Source of the DNA: Anoxybacteroides tepidamans
GTDB lineage: Bacteria > Bacillota > Bacilli > Bacillales > Anoxybacillaceae
Assembly: GCF_014201465.1 (NCBI RefSeq)
Contig: NZ_JACHEP010000001.1
Coordinates: forward strand, 166,833-230,832
DNA length: 64,000 nt
Reading direction: 5' to 3'
Position numbers and translations under genes: made by a program. The first letter of the stretch is position 1; every line of letters begins with the position of its first letter. The notes under the pieces were generated by a model. That model searched no databases, was not told the origin of the DNA, and was given only the letters and a program-made list of their open reading frames with translations. Shown here piece after piece: positions 16,902 to 26,405 of the stretch.

Positions 16902-18320
16902 TCACGAAACAAAATCTGATCGAACGATTTCTCTCAGCTGTCGCACCCCTTCCTTTATCTCATGTTCGCTCATTCCGCCAAATCCTAACAAGATGTAAGG
17001 AGGGGGCGACGTGGTTGGGTCAAACCAATATTTCGCGGCGGAGTAGATGTTGATTCCTTCATTTTTCGCCCTCTCGACGAGACCGCTGACATCGGTCACA
17101 TGTCGGAAGCGAACAAGTAAATGCAATCCCGCTTTTTCACCAATAATCGTGGCATCAGTACCAAAATTTTCGTCAATCGCAGCAATCAGCGCTTGCCGCT
17201 TTTTCGCATACACGTTGCGCATTTTACGGATATGCCGCTCTAAATAGCCTTTTTTCATAAAAAGAGCCAACGCTTTTTGGACGATCGTCGCGACCGGCTG
17301 GTTGTAGTTATAAAACGTGTTTTGAAATACTTCTAATAAACGAACTGGAAGCACCATATAACAAACGCGGATGGCAGGCGTTAATACTTTCGAAAACGTT
17401 CCGACATAAATAACCCGGTCTTGTGTATCGAGTGCTTTTAAAGACGGAATTGACTTTCCTTCATAGCGAAATTCGCTGTCATAGTCGTCTTCGATAATGA
17501 AACCATCTGTTTTTTCAGCCCATTTTAATAACTTTTGCCGTTTCCCAATCGGCAGCACCATCCCGAGCGGAAGCTGGTGCGAAGGGGTGACATATATGAC
17601 AGTTGCTTCGCTTTTCTCGAGTTCTGTTATATTCAGACCATCTTTTTCAAGAGAAATCGGGACAACTCGGTAGCGATGGTTGGCAAATACGGTGCGAATT
17701 CCATCATATGACGGATTTTCCATCGCAATCGTATCTGTTTCTTGCGAGAAAAGCTGACAAAGCAGTCCTGTCATTTGATGAATGCCGGCACCGATCACGA
17801 TTTGTTCATAAGAACAGTGAATGCCGCGCGCTTGAAATAAGTAATGGGCGATTTGCTCCCGCAGTTCGATGTCCCCTTGCCGTTCCCCATACCATAGCAG
17901 TTGTTCCGGCGGTGTGTCCATCGCTTCATTCATGCACGCCCGCCACGCTTTCATCGGAAAATGGGCGATGTCGATGTTGCCGTAGCGAAAATCGTATGCT
18001 TGTTTGACGGTTTCGGCGGGCTTCGGAGTTTCATATGTTTTTTGGAAAAGCGGCTTTGGCAAACACTCTTTATCGAATTCCTTCACGATGAATCCTTGCC
18101 GCGGTTTGCTTTCGACATATCCTTCCGCCACGAGTTGCGCATACGCAGCTTCAACAGTGTTTCGGCTGATGCCCAAGTATTTGGAAAGCGCGCGAACGGA
18201 AGGTAAACGCACGCCTTTTTGGATATGTCCTTGCAACATTTCATTTTTCATATATTCATAGAGCTGTTCATAAAGCGGTGTACGCTTCGTGATGTCTAAA
18301 TTGGGAGTTAACTCGATCAT
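16902..18320 (-). CDS. MocR/PdxR-type GntR regulator with aminotransferase domain
   Basis: About 472 residues from the ATG at 18320 (GGAGGACGAGG upstream). An N-terminal GntR winged helix (about 12-75: PLYEQLYEYMK, LPSVRALSKYLGISRNTVEAAY) is fused to a fold-type-I PLP domain with the Schiff-base lysine in YVGTFSKVLTP and a DDYDSEFRY aspartate block. MocR proteins sense PLP or amino compounds; many control vitamin B6 genes. The divergent neighbour is a pyridoxamine-phosphate-oxidase-like protein, a typical target, so local control is likely. The regulator is complete. Confidence 0.92.
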   Translation of the reverse strand: MIELTPNLDITKRTPLYEQLYEYMKNEMLQGHIQKGVRLPSVRALSKYLGISRNTVEAAYAQLVAEGYVESKPRQGFIVKEFDKECLPKPLFQKTYETPKPAETVKQAYDFRYGNIDIAHFPMKAWRACMNEAMDTPPEQLLWYGERQGDIELREQIAHYLFQARGIHCSYEQIVIGAGIHQMTGLLCQLFSQETDTIAMENPSYDGIRTVFANHRYRVVPISLEKDGLNITELEKSEATVIYVTPSHQLPLGMVLPIGKRQKLLKWAEKTDGFIIEDDYDSEFRYEGKSIPSLKALDTQDRVIYVGTFSKVLTPAIRVCYMVLPVRLLEVFQNTFYNYNQPVATIVQKALALFMKKGYLERHIRKMRNVYAKKRQALIAAIDENFGTDATIIGEKAGLHLLVRFRHVTDVSGLVERAKNEGINIYSAAKYWFDPTTSPPPYILLGFGGMSEHEIKEGVRQLREIVRSDFVS

Positions 18321-18423
18321 CCTCGTCCTCCTGACCCTAAAAAAATGTTCGAAACTGTCACTATGAATCATGCCACAATCTTCCTACAATGATTATAACA
18401 AAAGCGATAAGGAGGAAGAAGCG

Positions 18424-18978
18424 ATGTTTACGATGAGAAGACCGATGCTAGAGTGTCATGACGAAGAAAAAATTTCCGCATTTTTATCGTTGGCGCCAAC
18501 AGGGTTTTTAGGACTTGCCGACGGCCATGAACCATATGTCGTTCCGTTGAATTTCGTTTGGTGGAACGGTGCCATTTATGTTCACGGTGCGGAAGAAGGG
18601 CGAAAAATGGAAATGCTGAAGCGAAATGCGCGCGTTTGTTTTACGGTCAGCGAAAACTTCGGCACGATGGTACACCCGGTGCCGGCCAAAACGGATACCG
18701 GCTATATGAGCGTCATGGTGTTCGGAGAAGCGAGCATCGTATCTGATTTAGAGGAAGCGACAGCAGCTATGCAACAGCTGCTGAATAAATATGTTCCCGG
18801 CTACTTTTCCTTGCCGCTTTCCAAACATCACGTCGAATCATACCGCTCTTCGCTGGGAAGCCGCACCGTCGTCATCAAAATCACTCCGCATGCCATGACG
18901 GCGAAAGAAAAACCGTTGAAAGAAGAGCGCGTTTTTTACAAAGGGAGAAAAGCGGCGGATGATGCAGGGAAAATATAA
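18424..18978 (+). CDS. Pyridoxamine 5'-phosphate oxidase family (FMN split-barrel) protein
   Basis: A 184-residue flavin-binding split-barrel protein. Segments FLGLADGHEPYVVPLNFVWW, IYVHGAEEGRKMEMLKRN and VCFTVSE are typical of the Pyridox_ox_2/NimA-like group rather than true PdxH. The start at 18424 has AAGGAGGAAG upstream. It is divergent from the MocR gene with a 103-base shared control region. Function could be B6 salvage, heme or F420/flavin redox; the regulator neighbour favours B6-related metabolism. Confidence 0.85.
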   Translation: MFTMRRPMLECHDEEKISAFLSLAPTGFLGLADGHEPYVVPLNFVWWNGAIYVHGAEEGRKMEMLKRNARVCFTVSENFGTMVHPVPAKTDTGYMSVMVFGEASIVSDLEEATAAMQQLLNKYVPGYFSLPLSKHHVESYRSSLGSRTVVIKITPHAMTAKEKPLKEERVFYKGRKAADDAGKI

Positions 18979-18997
18979 ACGACCAGTAGAGGGAATC

Positions 18998-19037
18998 AAA
19001 AACGGCTTTTGAGGCGAACGTCAGAAGCTGTTTTTGT
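18998..19037 (+). terminator. Terminator after the PNPOx-like gene
   Basis: AAAAACGGCTT (18998-19008) pairs with AAGCTGTTTTT (19025-19035) with one mismatch. The right arm provides the T-run. Confidence 0.65.
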
Positions 19038-19260
19038 AAATTTATACGTACAGTTGGAATTTGTCCCATCTTATTCATTCGTTTTTACTTTTCATCATAC
19101 TTCTATTCCTCTTTCTCAAATCGTTATAAATAATATAGTCTGTAGATACTCCGGATATCCTAGTTGCCGAATCATCGCGAAAATATTGTCACGATGGTAC
19201 GTTCCGTGGTTGCTATATGATGAATTTTACATAATATCAATTCGAGATGAATTTTCCCCC

Positions 19261-19289
19261 TTGTATCAATTTATATAACTTAGTATATT
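19261..19289 (+). promoter_or_regulatory. Candidate sigma-A promoter of the hyf operon
   Basis: TTGTAT, 17 bases, TATATT, ending about 45 bases before the hyfB start. Confidence 0.5.
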
Positions 19290-19334
19290 TGAATTATTGA
19301 ATATTAAATAATACATTTATTCAGAGGTGATGAT

Positions 19335-21353
19335 ATGGAAGTCTTCGAAATATGGCTGTTTGTGCTATCTTTACTGTTTTTCGTATTGGGCGCATTCGGC
19401 GCTATTTTTTTCAGCCGACGTGCTAAATGGGCAAACTTTCTTGCCCATAGCAGCGCCCTTATCGGCGGACTGCTCGGAGCGGCGGCCGCGTGGCTCGTCT
19501 TATCGACAAAACAATCGATTTCCGTCACCGCATGGACAATCATGTCTGACATTGTTTTGCGGTTTAGAGTGGATATGCTTTCCGCCTTTTTCCTTTTCGT
19601 GATTTCTTTGTTAACGGTTGCCGTGTCGCTCTATTCGATCGGATACGTCACAGAATATTACGAAAAAAAACCGGTCGGCCTACTTGGCAGCGGCTTTAAC
19701 ATTTTTTTGTTGTCGATGGTGGCCGTCGTCACAGTCGATAATAGCGTTTCATTTTTAATTGCTTGGGAATTGATGTCTCTTATTTCCTTTTTCTTAGTAA
19801 TGTTCGAGCATGAAAAGCCGGAAATTCGTAAAGCCGGGTACGTGTATGTAGTGATGACCCATTTTGGAACGGTTTTTATTATTCTTTCTTTTTTAACGCT
19901 CTTTTTCTTTACGAATCGCCTTGATTTTCAGTCATTCACACAAGCCGCGTCCGATTTGCCCACTTCCGTTAAAAACATGATTTTTCTCATGTCGTTGATC
20001 GGGTTTGGGACGAAAGCGGGAATAATTCCGCTTCACGTTTGGCTACCACGGGCTCATCCGGCGGCACCAAGCCATGTATCTGCCTTGATGTCTGCGGTGA
20101 TGATTAAAACCGCGGTCTATGGGTTGCTTCGGGTCAGTTACGACTTTTTAGGAGACGGTACATCGTGGTGGGGAGCTGTCGTCCTTGGCATTGGGGTGAT
20201 TTCCGCAGCGCTTGGAATTTTATTCGGAGTCGCGGAAAATGATATGAAACGTTTCCTTGCGTTTAGCAGTGCGGAAAATATAGGAATCATCTTTATGGGC
20301 TTAGGGGCCTCTCTTTTATTTCGCTCCTACCACGAACCGCTATTAGGAGCATTAGCGCTGACGGCGCTGTTATATCACGTGCTCAATCATGCCATCTTTA
20401 AAGGACTGTTGTTTATGGGAGCTGGTTCCGTCCTCTATGCGACGCATACGAAAAATATTAACGAACTCGGCGGACTTATCCGGCAAATGCCATGGACCGC
20501 ATCGCTCTTTTTGATCGGTGGCATGTCGCTCGCCGCTCTACCGCCGTTCAATGGATTTATAAGCGAATGGGCGACGTTCCAATCGTTGCTTCACCTTTCG
20601 TTTTCGCTCGATCATCCTGTCTGGAAAACAGCGGGAGGGCTCGCAGCGGCCGCGCTCGGATTGACGGGAGCGTTTGTCGCCGGCAGTGTCGTCAAACATT
20701 TCGGAACCGCTTTTCTCGCGTTGCCGCGTACACCGCGCGCTGCGCATGTCAAAGAAGTACCAATCGCCATGCGCCTCGGTATGATGATCCTTGCCTTTGG
20801 AACGCTCATTCTCGGAATGTGGCCGGGCTTTGTTTTGCACATGACAAATCGCATTGTAGAAAGTTATTTTCACAAATCATTGACAGGCCGCGCCATGTTG
20901 TATGTGCCGTTCCAACATTCGTCCGAGTCCATCTCGCTCGGAGGAGTACTGGTGATACTACTCTTTTTATCGACACTCATTCTTATATCGCTTCGTGCTT
21001 CGGTTGGAAAAAGCAACAACCGCTTCGATGAAACGTGGAACTGCGGAACACCGATTCTTCCATCGATGGAATATACCGGCACGTCTTATTCGCACCCTGT
21101 CTTAATGATTTTCAAACGGCTATACGGAATCGAACGGAGCGTGGACGTGCAAGGAGAATACGCCTATTATCCGAAACGGATTCGCCATCGCTTAAAAACA
21201 GAATCGATGATTGAATCAAAATTATACCGTCCGCTCATTCACGGCACCGTGCTTCTCTCGCAACGGTTACGAGCCATTCAAAGCGGAAATTTACAAAGCT
21301 ACTTAGCCTATATGATTATCACGTTGATCGTTTTATTACTTTGGATTCGGTAG
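19335..21353 (+). CDS. hyfB: Hydrogenase-4 component B-like membrane subunit
   Basis: A 672-residue Mrp/NuoL-type antiporter-like subunit with about 15-16 TM helices. Family blocks include LIAWELMSLISFFLV, GFGTKAGIIPLHVWLPRAHPAAPS and FKGLLFMGAGSV, with the conserved glutamate and lysines of proton-pumping subunits. It belongs to the membrane arm of group-4 [NiFe]-hydrogenases (HyfB/HycC). AGAGGTGAT precedes the ATG. It is the first gene of the hyf operon, with no gap before hyfC. Confidence 0.9.
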   Translation: MEVFEIWLFVLSLLFFVLGAFGAIFFSRRAKWANFLAHSSALIGGLLGAAAAWLVLSTKQSISVTAWTIMSDIVLRFRVDMLSAFFLFVISLLTVAVSLYSIGYVTEYYEKKPVGLLGSGFNIFLLSMVAVVTVDNSVSFLIAWELMSLISFFLVMFEHEKPEIRKAGYVYVVMTHFGTVFIILSFLTLFFFTNRLDFQSFTQAASDLPTSVKNMIFLMSLIGFGTKAGIIPLHVWLPRAHPAAPSHVSALMSAVMIKTAVYGLLRVSYDFLGDGTSWWGAVVLGIGVISAALGILFGVAENDMKRFLAFSSAENIGIIFMGLGASLLFRSYHEPLLGALALTALLYHVLNHAIFKGLLFMGAGSVLYATHTKNINELGGLIRQMPWTASLFLIGGMSLAALPPFNGFISEWATFQSLLHLSFSLDHPVWKTAGGLAAAALGLTGAFVAGSVVKHFGTAFLALPRTPRAAHVKEVPIAMRLGMMILAFGTLILGMWPGFVLHMTNRIVESYFHKSLTGRAMLYVPFQHSSESISLGGVLVILLFLSTLILISLRASVGKSNNRFDETWNCGTPILPSMEYTGTSYSHPVLMIFKRLYGIERSVDVQGEYAYYPKRIRHRLKTESMIESKLYRPLIHGTVLLSQRLRAIQSGNLQSYLAYMIITLIVLLLWIR

Positions 21354-21362
21354 GTGAAGCAA

Positions 21363-22304
21363 ATGGGATGGATCATTTTTGTCGCTTTTTTGCAGACGGC
21401 AACAATCATCTGTATAGCCCCTTTCATACAAGGGATCATCAAAAAAACGAAAGCGCGCATGCAAAACCGCATCGGGTCAAGCGTTTTGCAGCCGTACTAT
21501 GACTTGATCAAGTTTATGAAAAAAGATGCCGTCCTTTCGTTGCATTCGTCATGGCTGTCGGTCGCTACCCCGTATATCGTGTTTGTTTCGATTGTGACGG
21601 CCGGCCTTTTCATCCCGACCTATATAACAAACAACGGTTTGAGCTTTATGGGAGATATTATCCTTGTTGTGTATTTGTTTGGCATCGCCCGCTTTTTCAC
21701 AGCATTTAGCGCCCTCGATGCCGGCGGGTCTTTTGGCGGCATGGGATCAAGCCGGGAAATAGCGTTATCCGCAATTGCAGAACCTGCTTTATTGCTGGCG
21801 GTGTTTGCCGTCCTTTTATCAAGCGGGACAACAAAGCTGCCAGATCTCATCGCATCCTTAACAAGCGATGGATGGAGCTGGTTTTCACCGTCTTACGGGC
21901 TTGCTTTTTTCGCCATGCTCATCGTATTAATTGCCGAAACAGGACGCATTCCGGTGGACAACCCGGATACCCACTTAGAATTGACGATGGTTCATGAAGG
22001 AATGTTATTAGAATATTCCGGGCGGTATTTAGGATTGATGATGTGGGCAGCACAAATGAAGCAGCTATTGCTTTTAAGTCTTTTCATCAATTTATTTTTC
22101 CCATGGGGAATTGCTGCTTCCGGTAATGTTTCACAAATCGTTCTGTCGTTTTTGTTATATGTTGCAAAGCTAGTTGCTCTTGGCATGCTTCTTGCTTTCA
22201 TTGAAACAATGTACGCAAAAATTCGGCTGTTTAAAGTCCCGAAACTGCTCGGTTCATCGATGATTTTGTCTTTAATGGCCATTTTACTTCGGGTGTTTGA
22301 ATAA
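21363..22304 (+). CDS. hyfC: Hydrogenase-4 component C-like membrane subunit (NuoH-like)
   Basis: About 313 residues and eight TM helices, homologous to NuoH/HycD. Visible family segments are KARMQNRIGSSVLQPYYDL, AFSALDAGGSFGGMGSSREI and ETGRIPVDNPDTHLELTMVHE, the last being the conserved acidic loop at the quinone/proton interface. The chosen ATG (21363) has TAGGTGA upstream; a GTG directly after the hyfB stop is the alternative. It anchors the hydrogenase catalytic arm to the membrane. Confidence 0.92.
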   Translation: MGWIIFVAFLQTATIICIAPFIQGIIKKTKARMQNRIGSSVLQPYYDLIKFMKKDAVLSLHSSWLSVATPYIVFVSIVTAGLFIPTYITNNGLSFMGDIILVVYLFGIARFFTAFSALDAGGSFGGMGSSREIALSAIAEPALLLAVFAVLLSSGTTKLPDLIASLTSDGWSWFSPSYGLAFFAMLIVLIAETGRIPVDNPDTHLELTMVHEGMLLEYSGRYLGLMMWAAQMKQLLLLSLFINLFFPWGIAASGNVSQIVLSFLLYVAKLVALGMLLAFIETMYAKIRLFKVPKLLGSSMILSLMAILLRVFE

Positions 22305-22317
22305 AGGGGGATCATGA

Positions 22318-22953
22318 ATGGAACAATGGATTGCTATGCTACTACTAGTTAGCGCCATTTGGTTATTGCAAATCCGGAAAATAAGTGATTCTGTGCCAAT
22401 TTTAGCGTTTCAATCGTTTATCCTTGCCCTTACGGCAGGTGCGATGTGGTATCAAACGAAACTTTCACATTTGTTGATTGCCGCGTTGTTGACATTGATT
22501 GTCAAAGCGATCATCATTCCGGCAATTTTGCATTACACCATTAAAAAAATTGACGTCCATCGTCGGGTAGAGCGGGTTACGTCGAAATATACTTCATTAT
22601 TGATCTCCATTATTCTGTCAGTGGCCGGATTTTATGTCACCTCCCGCCTTCATCTTCCGAGCACGAAATTCGGAGCGCCGTATCTTCCGGTATCGATTAC
22701 GCTCGTGTTTCTCGGAACGTTTATTATGATCGACCATAAAAAGGCGCTCATGCAAGGAATCGGGCTCATTACGATTGAAAACGGGCTGTTTTTAGTGGCG
22801 CAGTCGATTAGCTACGGCATGCCGATGATGGTCGAGCTTGGCATTTTCTTCGATATGCTCGTAACGGTCGTGATTATTGGTATTTTATCGCTTCGCATTC
22901 ATTCTACTTTTGAAAGTTTGAATATAGTAAATATGAGAAGTTTGAAGGGATGA
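22318..22953 (+). CDS. hyfE: Hydrogenase-4 component E-like membrane subunit
   Basis: A 211-residue polytopic protein (about six or seven TM) matching HyfE, which is related to the NuoK/MrpC fold with extra helices. LIKAI-like and IGLITIENGLFLVAQSIS segments carry the conserved glutamate of the K-type channel. AAGGGGG precedes the ATG; the stop overlaps a possible ATG of hyfF. HyfE is absent from the simpler Hyc complex, so this operon is Hyf-like rather than Hyc-like. Confidence 0.85.
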   Translation: MEQWIAMLLLVSAIWLLQIRKISDSVPILAFQSFILALTAGAMWYQTKLSHLLIAALLTLIVKAIIIPAILHYTIKKIDVHRRVERVTSKYTSLLISIILSVAGFYVTSRLHLPSTKFGAPYLPVSITLVFLGTFIMIDHKKALMQGIGLITIENGLFLVAQSISYGMPMMVELGIFFDMLVTVVIIGILSLRIHSTFESLNIVNMRSLKG

Positions 22954-22958
22954 TCAAA

Positions 22959-24431
22959 ATGGAAGAAGTTTCGTTGTTGCTTATCGTTCCTTTAATAACA
23001 GCGGTACTATGCTGGCAAATAAAAAATCACCGCATTGGCGAAAAGCTACAAATAATCGGTGCAGTGCTGAACGTCTTCATCGGTCTTTCCATTGCACGAA
23101 ACGTATTTTTTGATGCGCCGGTGACAGGGTGGCATCATTTTATCTATATTGATGCGTTAAGCGCTTTTAATGTGGTGTTGATTGTAATCATCGGTTTTGT
23201 TGCTTCCCTTTATTCGGTCGGATATATGCGGCACGAAGTAGCGGAACGGATTATCAGCGAAGAAAAAGTGCGCCATTATTATTTATGGTTCCACCTCTTT
23301 ATCGGGACGATGCTAGCGGTGAGCGTCGTGAACAATATCGGTCTGCTCTGGGTCGGCATCGAGTTGACGACATTAGTATCCGCTCTTTTAGTCGCTTTTT
23401 ATCGAAAAGGAACGTCATTAGAAGCGGCGTGGAAATATTTAATCATGGGAAGTGTCGGCATTGCGTTTGCCCTGCTCGGCATTATTTTTCTTTATTTATC
23501 CGGCGTCGATTTGTTCGGCGAAAGTGCCGAGTCGTTAAACTGGACGGTGTTAAACCGCGCCGCTGGACAGTTAAATCCGCAATGGACGCTGATCGCCTTT
23601 ATTTTTGTGCTAGTCGGGTTTGGCACAAAAGCCGGATTGGCGCCGATGCATTTTTGGCTGCCGGATGCGCATAGCCAAGCCCCTTCTCCAGTCAGTGCGG
23701 TATTATCAGGAGTATTGTTGAATACAGCGCTTTATGGCATTTTTCGCATATATACGATCGTCAATGCGGCGCTGGATGGGAAAGCGGCACCATATTTGAT
23801 CTTTTTCGGCTTATTTTCGATCGCGATCACCGTTACTTTTATGCTCGTCCAGCACGACGTGAAGCGAATGCTCGCCTACTCGAGCGTCGAGCATATGGGC
23901 ATTATTACGCTTGGCGTCGGCATCGGAGGAGCGCTCGGCCTTTACGGAGCGGTGCTTCATATGTTTAATCATTCGATGGCGAAATCATTATTATTTTTCG
24001 CAGCCGGAAACATCAATCAAAAATACCATTCGAAACGAATGGAACGCATTTCCGGCGTATTAAAAACGATGCCGGTGACAGGAAGCATTTTTTTAATCGC
24101 CGCTTTTGCGATTACCGGAACACCGCCGCTCAGTATATTTGTAAGCGAATTTACGATCATGACCGCCGGCTTTCAAAGCGGGCATCTTGTGGCAATCGTG
24201 TTATTTCTTTTATTCATTGTGCTCATTTTCTCCGGCATGACGTATTATGTCGTCCGGATGGCGTTCGGAGAAGCACCGGCTAAACTAGAAAAGAAAGAGA
24301 TCGATCGTTGGTCAACGGCTGCGCTTTTTATTCCGCTGCTGGCCGTTGTCATTTTCGGCTTATACGTTCCGCCGTTCTTTCAGGAAATCATTAAACAAGT
24401 GGCTTTCGTGTTACAAGGGGGCAAATCGTAA
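22959..24431 (+). CDS. hyfF: Hydrogenase-4 component F-like antiporter subunit
   Basis: A second Mrp/NuoL/M/N-like subunit of about 490 residues and 13-14 TM helices. GVELTTLVSALLVAFYR, GFGTKAGLAPMHFWLPDAHSQAPSP and YSSVEHMGI blocks are clear. I start at the ATG at 22959 (GAAGGGATG six bases upstream); an ATG nine bases earlier overlaps the hyfE stop and is also possible. Its presence with HyfB means two antiporter-like modules, suggesting coupling of hydrogen evolution or uptake to ion translocation. Confidence 0.9.
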   Translation: MEEVSLLLIVPLITAVLCWQIKNHRIGEKLQIIGAVLNVFIGLSIARNVFFDAPVTGWHHFIYIDALSAFNVVLIVIIGFVASLYSVGYMRHEVAERIISEEKVRHYYLWFHLFIGTMLAVSVVNNIGLLWVGIELTTLVSALLVAFYRKGTSLEAAWKYLIMGSVGIAFALLGIIFLYLSGVDLFGESAESLNWTVLNRAAGQLNPQWTLIAFIFVLVGFGTKAGLAPMHFWLPDAHSQAPSPVSAVLSGVLLNTALYGIFRIYTIVNAALDGKAAPYLIFFGLFSIAITVTFMLVQHDVKRMLAYSSVEHMGIITLGVGIGGALGLYGAVLHMFNHSMAKSLLFFAAGNINQKYHSKRMERISGVLKTMPVTGSIFLIAAFAITGTPPLSIFVSEFTIMTAGFQSGHLVAIVLFLLFIVLIFSGMTYYVVRMAFGEAPAKLEKKEIDRWSTAALFIPLLAVVIFGLYVPPFFQEIIKQVAFVLQGGKS

Positions 24432-24685
24432 TGGAGAAAACGGTAAAACAATGGCTTGCTAGAATAAAGCAACAGTTAGGAAGTAAAATTCATTCTATTG
24501 AAGCAAACGGCGAACAAGAAACAGTCATTCTCATTGAAAAAACAGACCTTCCTCACATATGCCAGTTTCTTTGGAATGAAAAAAAGGACGCTTGTTTACG
24601 ATGGTCTGATGCGATGAGCGGGATATTCATGGCTTTTTCGCGCTGTATTATGTGTTTTCATTTGATCGATTCCGCCACTTCTTAA
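24431..24685 (+). CDS. hyfG: Hydrogenase large subunit, N-terminal NuoC-like fragment (frameshifted)
   Basis: The ATG overlaps the hyfF stop (TAATG), as expected for the true start of hyfG. Residues 1 to about 58 look like the start of the NuoC/HycE N-terminal domain ([11 protein letters not shown] compares with LPEVVEFLYYK of HycE), but after about residue 60 the frame leaves homology and stops at 24685. The expected continuation ([15 protein letters not shown]) is in the -1 frame from about 24613. One base is missing around 24607-24612, or two are extra. An A7 run (24579-24585) forms a canonical A-AAA-AAG slip site, but slipping there meets TGA at 24607. Confidence 0.75.
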   Translation: MEKTVKQWLARIKQQLGSKIHSIEANGEQETVILIEKTDLPHICQFLWNEKKDACLRWSDAMSGIFMAFSRCIMCFHLIDSATS

Positions 24686-26019
24686 CCGTAAAAACACTGA
24701 TTAATCCGCTCGATCCGACGTTTCCGTCCGTTGCGGTACAATTGCCCGCTGCGAATTGGTATGAGCGGGAAGTTAAAGATTTGTTAGGGCTCAGGCCACA
24801 AGGGCATCCCGACCCGCGCCCGCTCGTTTTGCACGGAGATTGGCCGGAAGATCTGCATCCGTTACGGAAAGATTTTCCGCTCGATCAGCACGCCCCGCGC
24901 GTTCAAAGCCGGGAAGCGTTTATGCGATATGACAGCGAAGACGTGACGGAAATTCCGGTCGGCCCGATTCATGCCGGCATTATTGAGCCGGGACATTTCC
25001 GCTTCGGCGCGGTCGGAGATACAATTTTGCATTTAGATGCGCGGCTATTTTTTACCCATCGCGGTTTAGAAAAAGCAAGTGAAGGAATGCCTGTTCAGAA
25101 AGCGTTGTTTTTAGCGGAGCGAATTTGCGGCGTGTGCGCGCTTTCTCATAGCATTGCCTTTGCACAAGCGATAGAACGTGCCGGCAATGTCACGATTCCG
25201 CCGCGCGCGGACTATTTACGCACGCTATTTTTGGAATTAGAGCGGTTGTATAACCATATCGGCGATGTCGGGAATATTTGTGCAGGATTTGGTTTTGCAG
25301 TCGGCATCAGCCAAGGAGCCCGCTTAAAAGAAGAGTTGCAACAGTTAAACGAACGAATCACTGGACATCGTTATTTGCGTGGAGTTGTCAGCCTCGGCGG
25401 AATGCGGGCCGATGTGACCGAACAAGAGCGTGAAGATATTTATCAAACGCTACAATATGTAAAAAAAGAGTTTAAAGAATTGGTCGATCTGTTGCTTACT
25501 CATGATATTGCGATCAATCGGATGGCTACTACCGGCATCCTTCGCCTTGAGCATGCGAACGATTTAGAAGTAGTCGGTGTAGCTGCAAGAGCTTCTGGGA
25601 GATCGGTCGATATTCGTCGCGATCAACCGTATGCGGCCTATGACCGTGTCCATTTTCACGTTCCGGTTTATAAAGAAGGCGATGTGCTTGCAAGAATACG
25701 CGTGCGAATCGATGAAGTATTCGAGTCGTTTTCGATCATCAAGCAACTATTACAACAGCTTCTAGACGGCGACATTCGCACAAACATTCCTAACTTGACT
25801 CCTTACCGCTCGGCAATGGGATGGTGTGAATCGCCGCGCGGGGAAACGGTGCACTGGGTGATGATCGGACCGAATCAAACCGTCTACCGATACCGCGTCC
25901 GCTCGGCCACTTATAGCAACTGGCCGGCCGTTCCGCTTGCTGTGAAAGGAAATATCGTCCCTGATTTTCCGCTCATTAATAAAAGTTTCGAGCTGTGCTA
26001 CGCTTGTTGCGACCGATAA
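24652..26019 (+). CDS. hyfG: Hydrogenase large catalytic subunit (HyfG/HycE-like), main part
   Basis: The open frame begins inside the NuoC-like domain ([24 protein letters not shown]) and continues into the [NiFe] large subunit. The N-terminal nickel motif is [10 protein letters not shown], followed by LYNHIGD, and the C-terminal motif is CYACCDR. The protein ends exactly at that arginine, so the C-terminal extension normally removed by an endopeptidase is absent. The ATG at 24652 has no ribosome site and lies mid-domain; the real gene almost certainly starts at 24431 and is interrupted by a frameshift. It is catalytically intact apart from this. Confidence 0.88.
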   Translation: MFSFDRFRHFLTVKTLINPLDPTFPSVAVQLPAANWYEREVKDLLGLRPQGHPDPRPLVLHGDWPEDLHPLRKDFPLDQHAPRVQSREAFMRYDSEDVTEIPVGPIHAGIIEPGHFRFGAVGDTILHLDARLFFTHRGLEKASEGMPVQKALFLAERICGVCALSHSIAFAQAIERAGNVTIPPRADYLRTLFLELERLYNHIGDVGNICAGFGFAVGISQGARLKEELQQLNERITGHRYLRGVVSLGGMRADVTEQEREDIYQTLQYVKKEFKELVDLLLTHDIAINRMATTGILRLEHANDLEVVGVAARASGRSVDIRRDQPYAAYDRVHFHVPVYKEGDVLARIRVRIDEVFESFSIIKQLLQQLLDGDIRTNIPNLTPYRSAMGWCESPRGETVHWVMIGPNQTVYRYRVRSATYSNWPAVPLAVKGNIVPDFPLINKSFELCYACCDR

Positions 26020-26038
26020 AGGCAAGGGAGGGATAGCG

Positions 26039-26401
26039 ATGTTTGATCTTATTCGAAAAATATGGCGAACAAAAACAGTCACGAAAACGGAGCTATTTAC
26101 AGAAGCACCGGAACGCTTCCGCGGAAAACCGGTTTTTACATCGAGTAAGTGCACCGGCTGTGAAGCATGCGCAACGTCATGCCCTGCTGGGGCGATCACG
26201 CTTCAGCAAAACGACGATGCCATCACCCTTTCTTTATCTTATGCCCATTGTATTTTTTGCGGCATTTGTGCGGAAGTATGTGAAACGAACGCCATTCAAC
26301 TAACAAACGAGTATCGGCTAGCGACAAAAAATAAAAACGAGCTAACAGTGAGCCAGCAAGCAACATTAGCGAAACTTTTAACAACGGGAAAGGAAGTATG
26401 A
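26039..26401 (+). CDS. hyfH: Hydrogenase ferredoxin-like subunit (HyfH/NuoI-like)
   Basis: A 120-residue polyferredoxin with two [4Fe-4S] motifs, CTGCEACATSCP near residue 38 and CIFCGICAEVCE near residue 70. It is shorter than E. coli HyfH (about 180) but keeps both clusters. It should pass electrons between the small subunit and an electron donor or acceptor. GGGAGG precedes the ATG, and four bases separate it from hyfI. Confidence 0.88.
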   Translation: MFDLIRKIWRTKTVTKTELFTEAPERFRGKPVFTSSKCTGCEACATSCPAGAITLQQNDDAITLSLSYAHCIFCGICAEVCETNAIQLTNEYRLATKNKNELTVSQQATLAKLLTTGKEV

Positions 26402-26405
26402 TACA

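Larger units (their letters stand above)
18979..19334. other. Gene-free stretch before the hydrogenase operon
   Basis: This interval of 356 bases holds a terminator near 19.0 kb, then AT-rich sequence with a candidate promoter just before hyfB. I see no ORF with a ribosome site, no FNR-type TGTGA-N6-TCACA palindrome and no RNA gene. Confidence 0.6.

Noticed and set aside
18321-18423. MocR direct-repeat operator between the regulator and the PNPOx-like gene
   Set aside because: Control by MocR is likely, but I could not define a convincing repeat pair in the 103 bases.
19009-19278. 89-codon ORF before hyfB
   Set aside because: No ribosome site, overlaps a terminator and the promoter region; aromatic-rich chance frame.
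24579-24609. Programmed -1 frameshifting at the A-AAA-AAG heptamer in hyfG
   Set aside because: The slip site is in the right frame and direction, but the -1 frame meets TGA at 24607 after eight codons, before homology resumes, so slipping there gives no full product.
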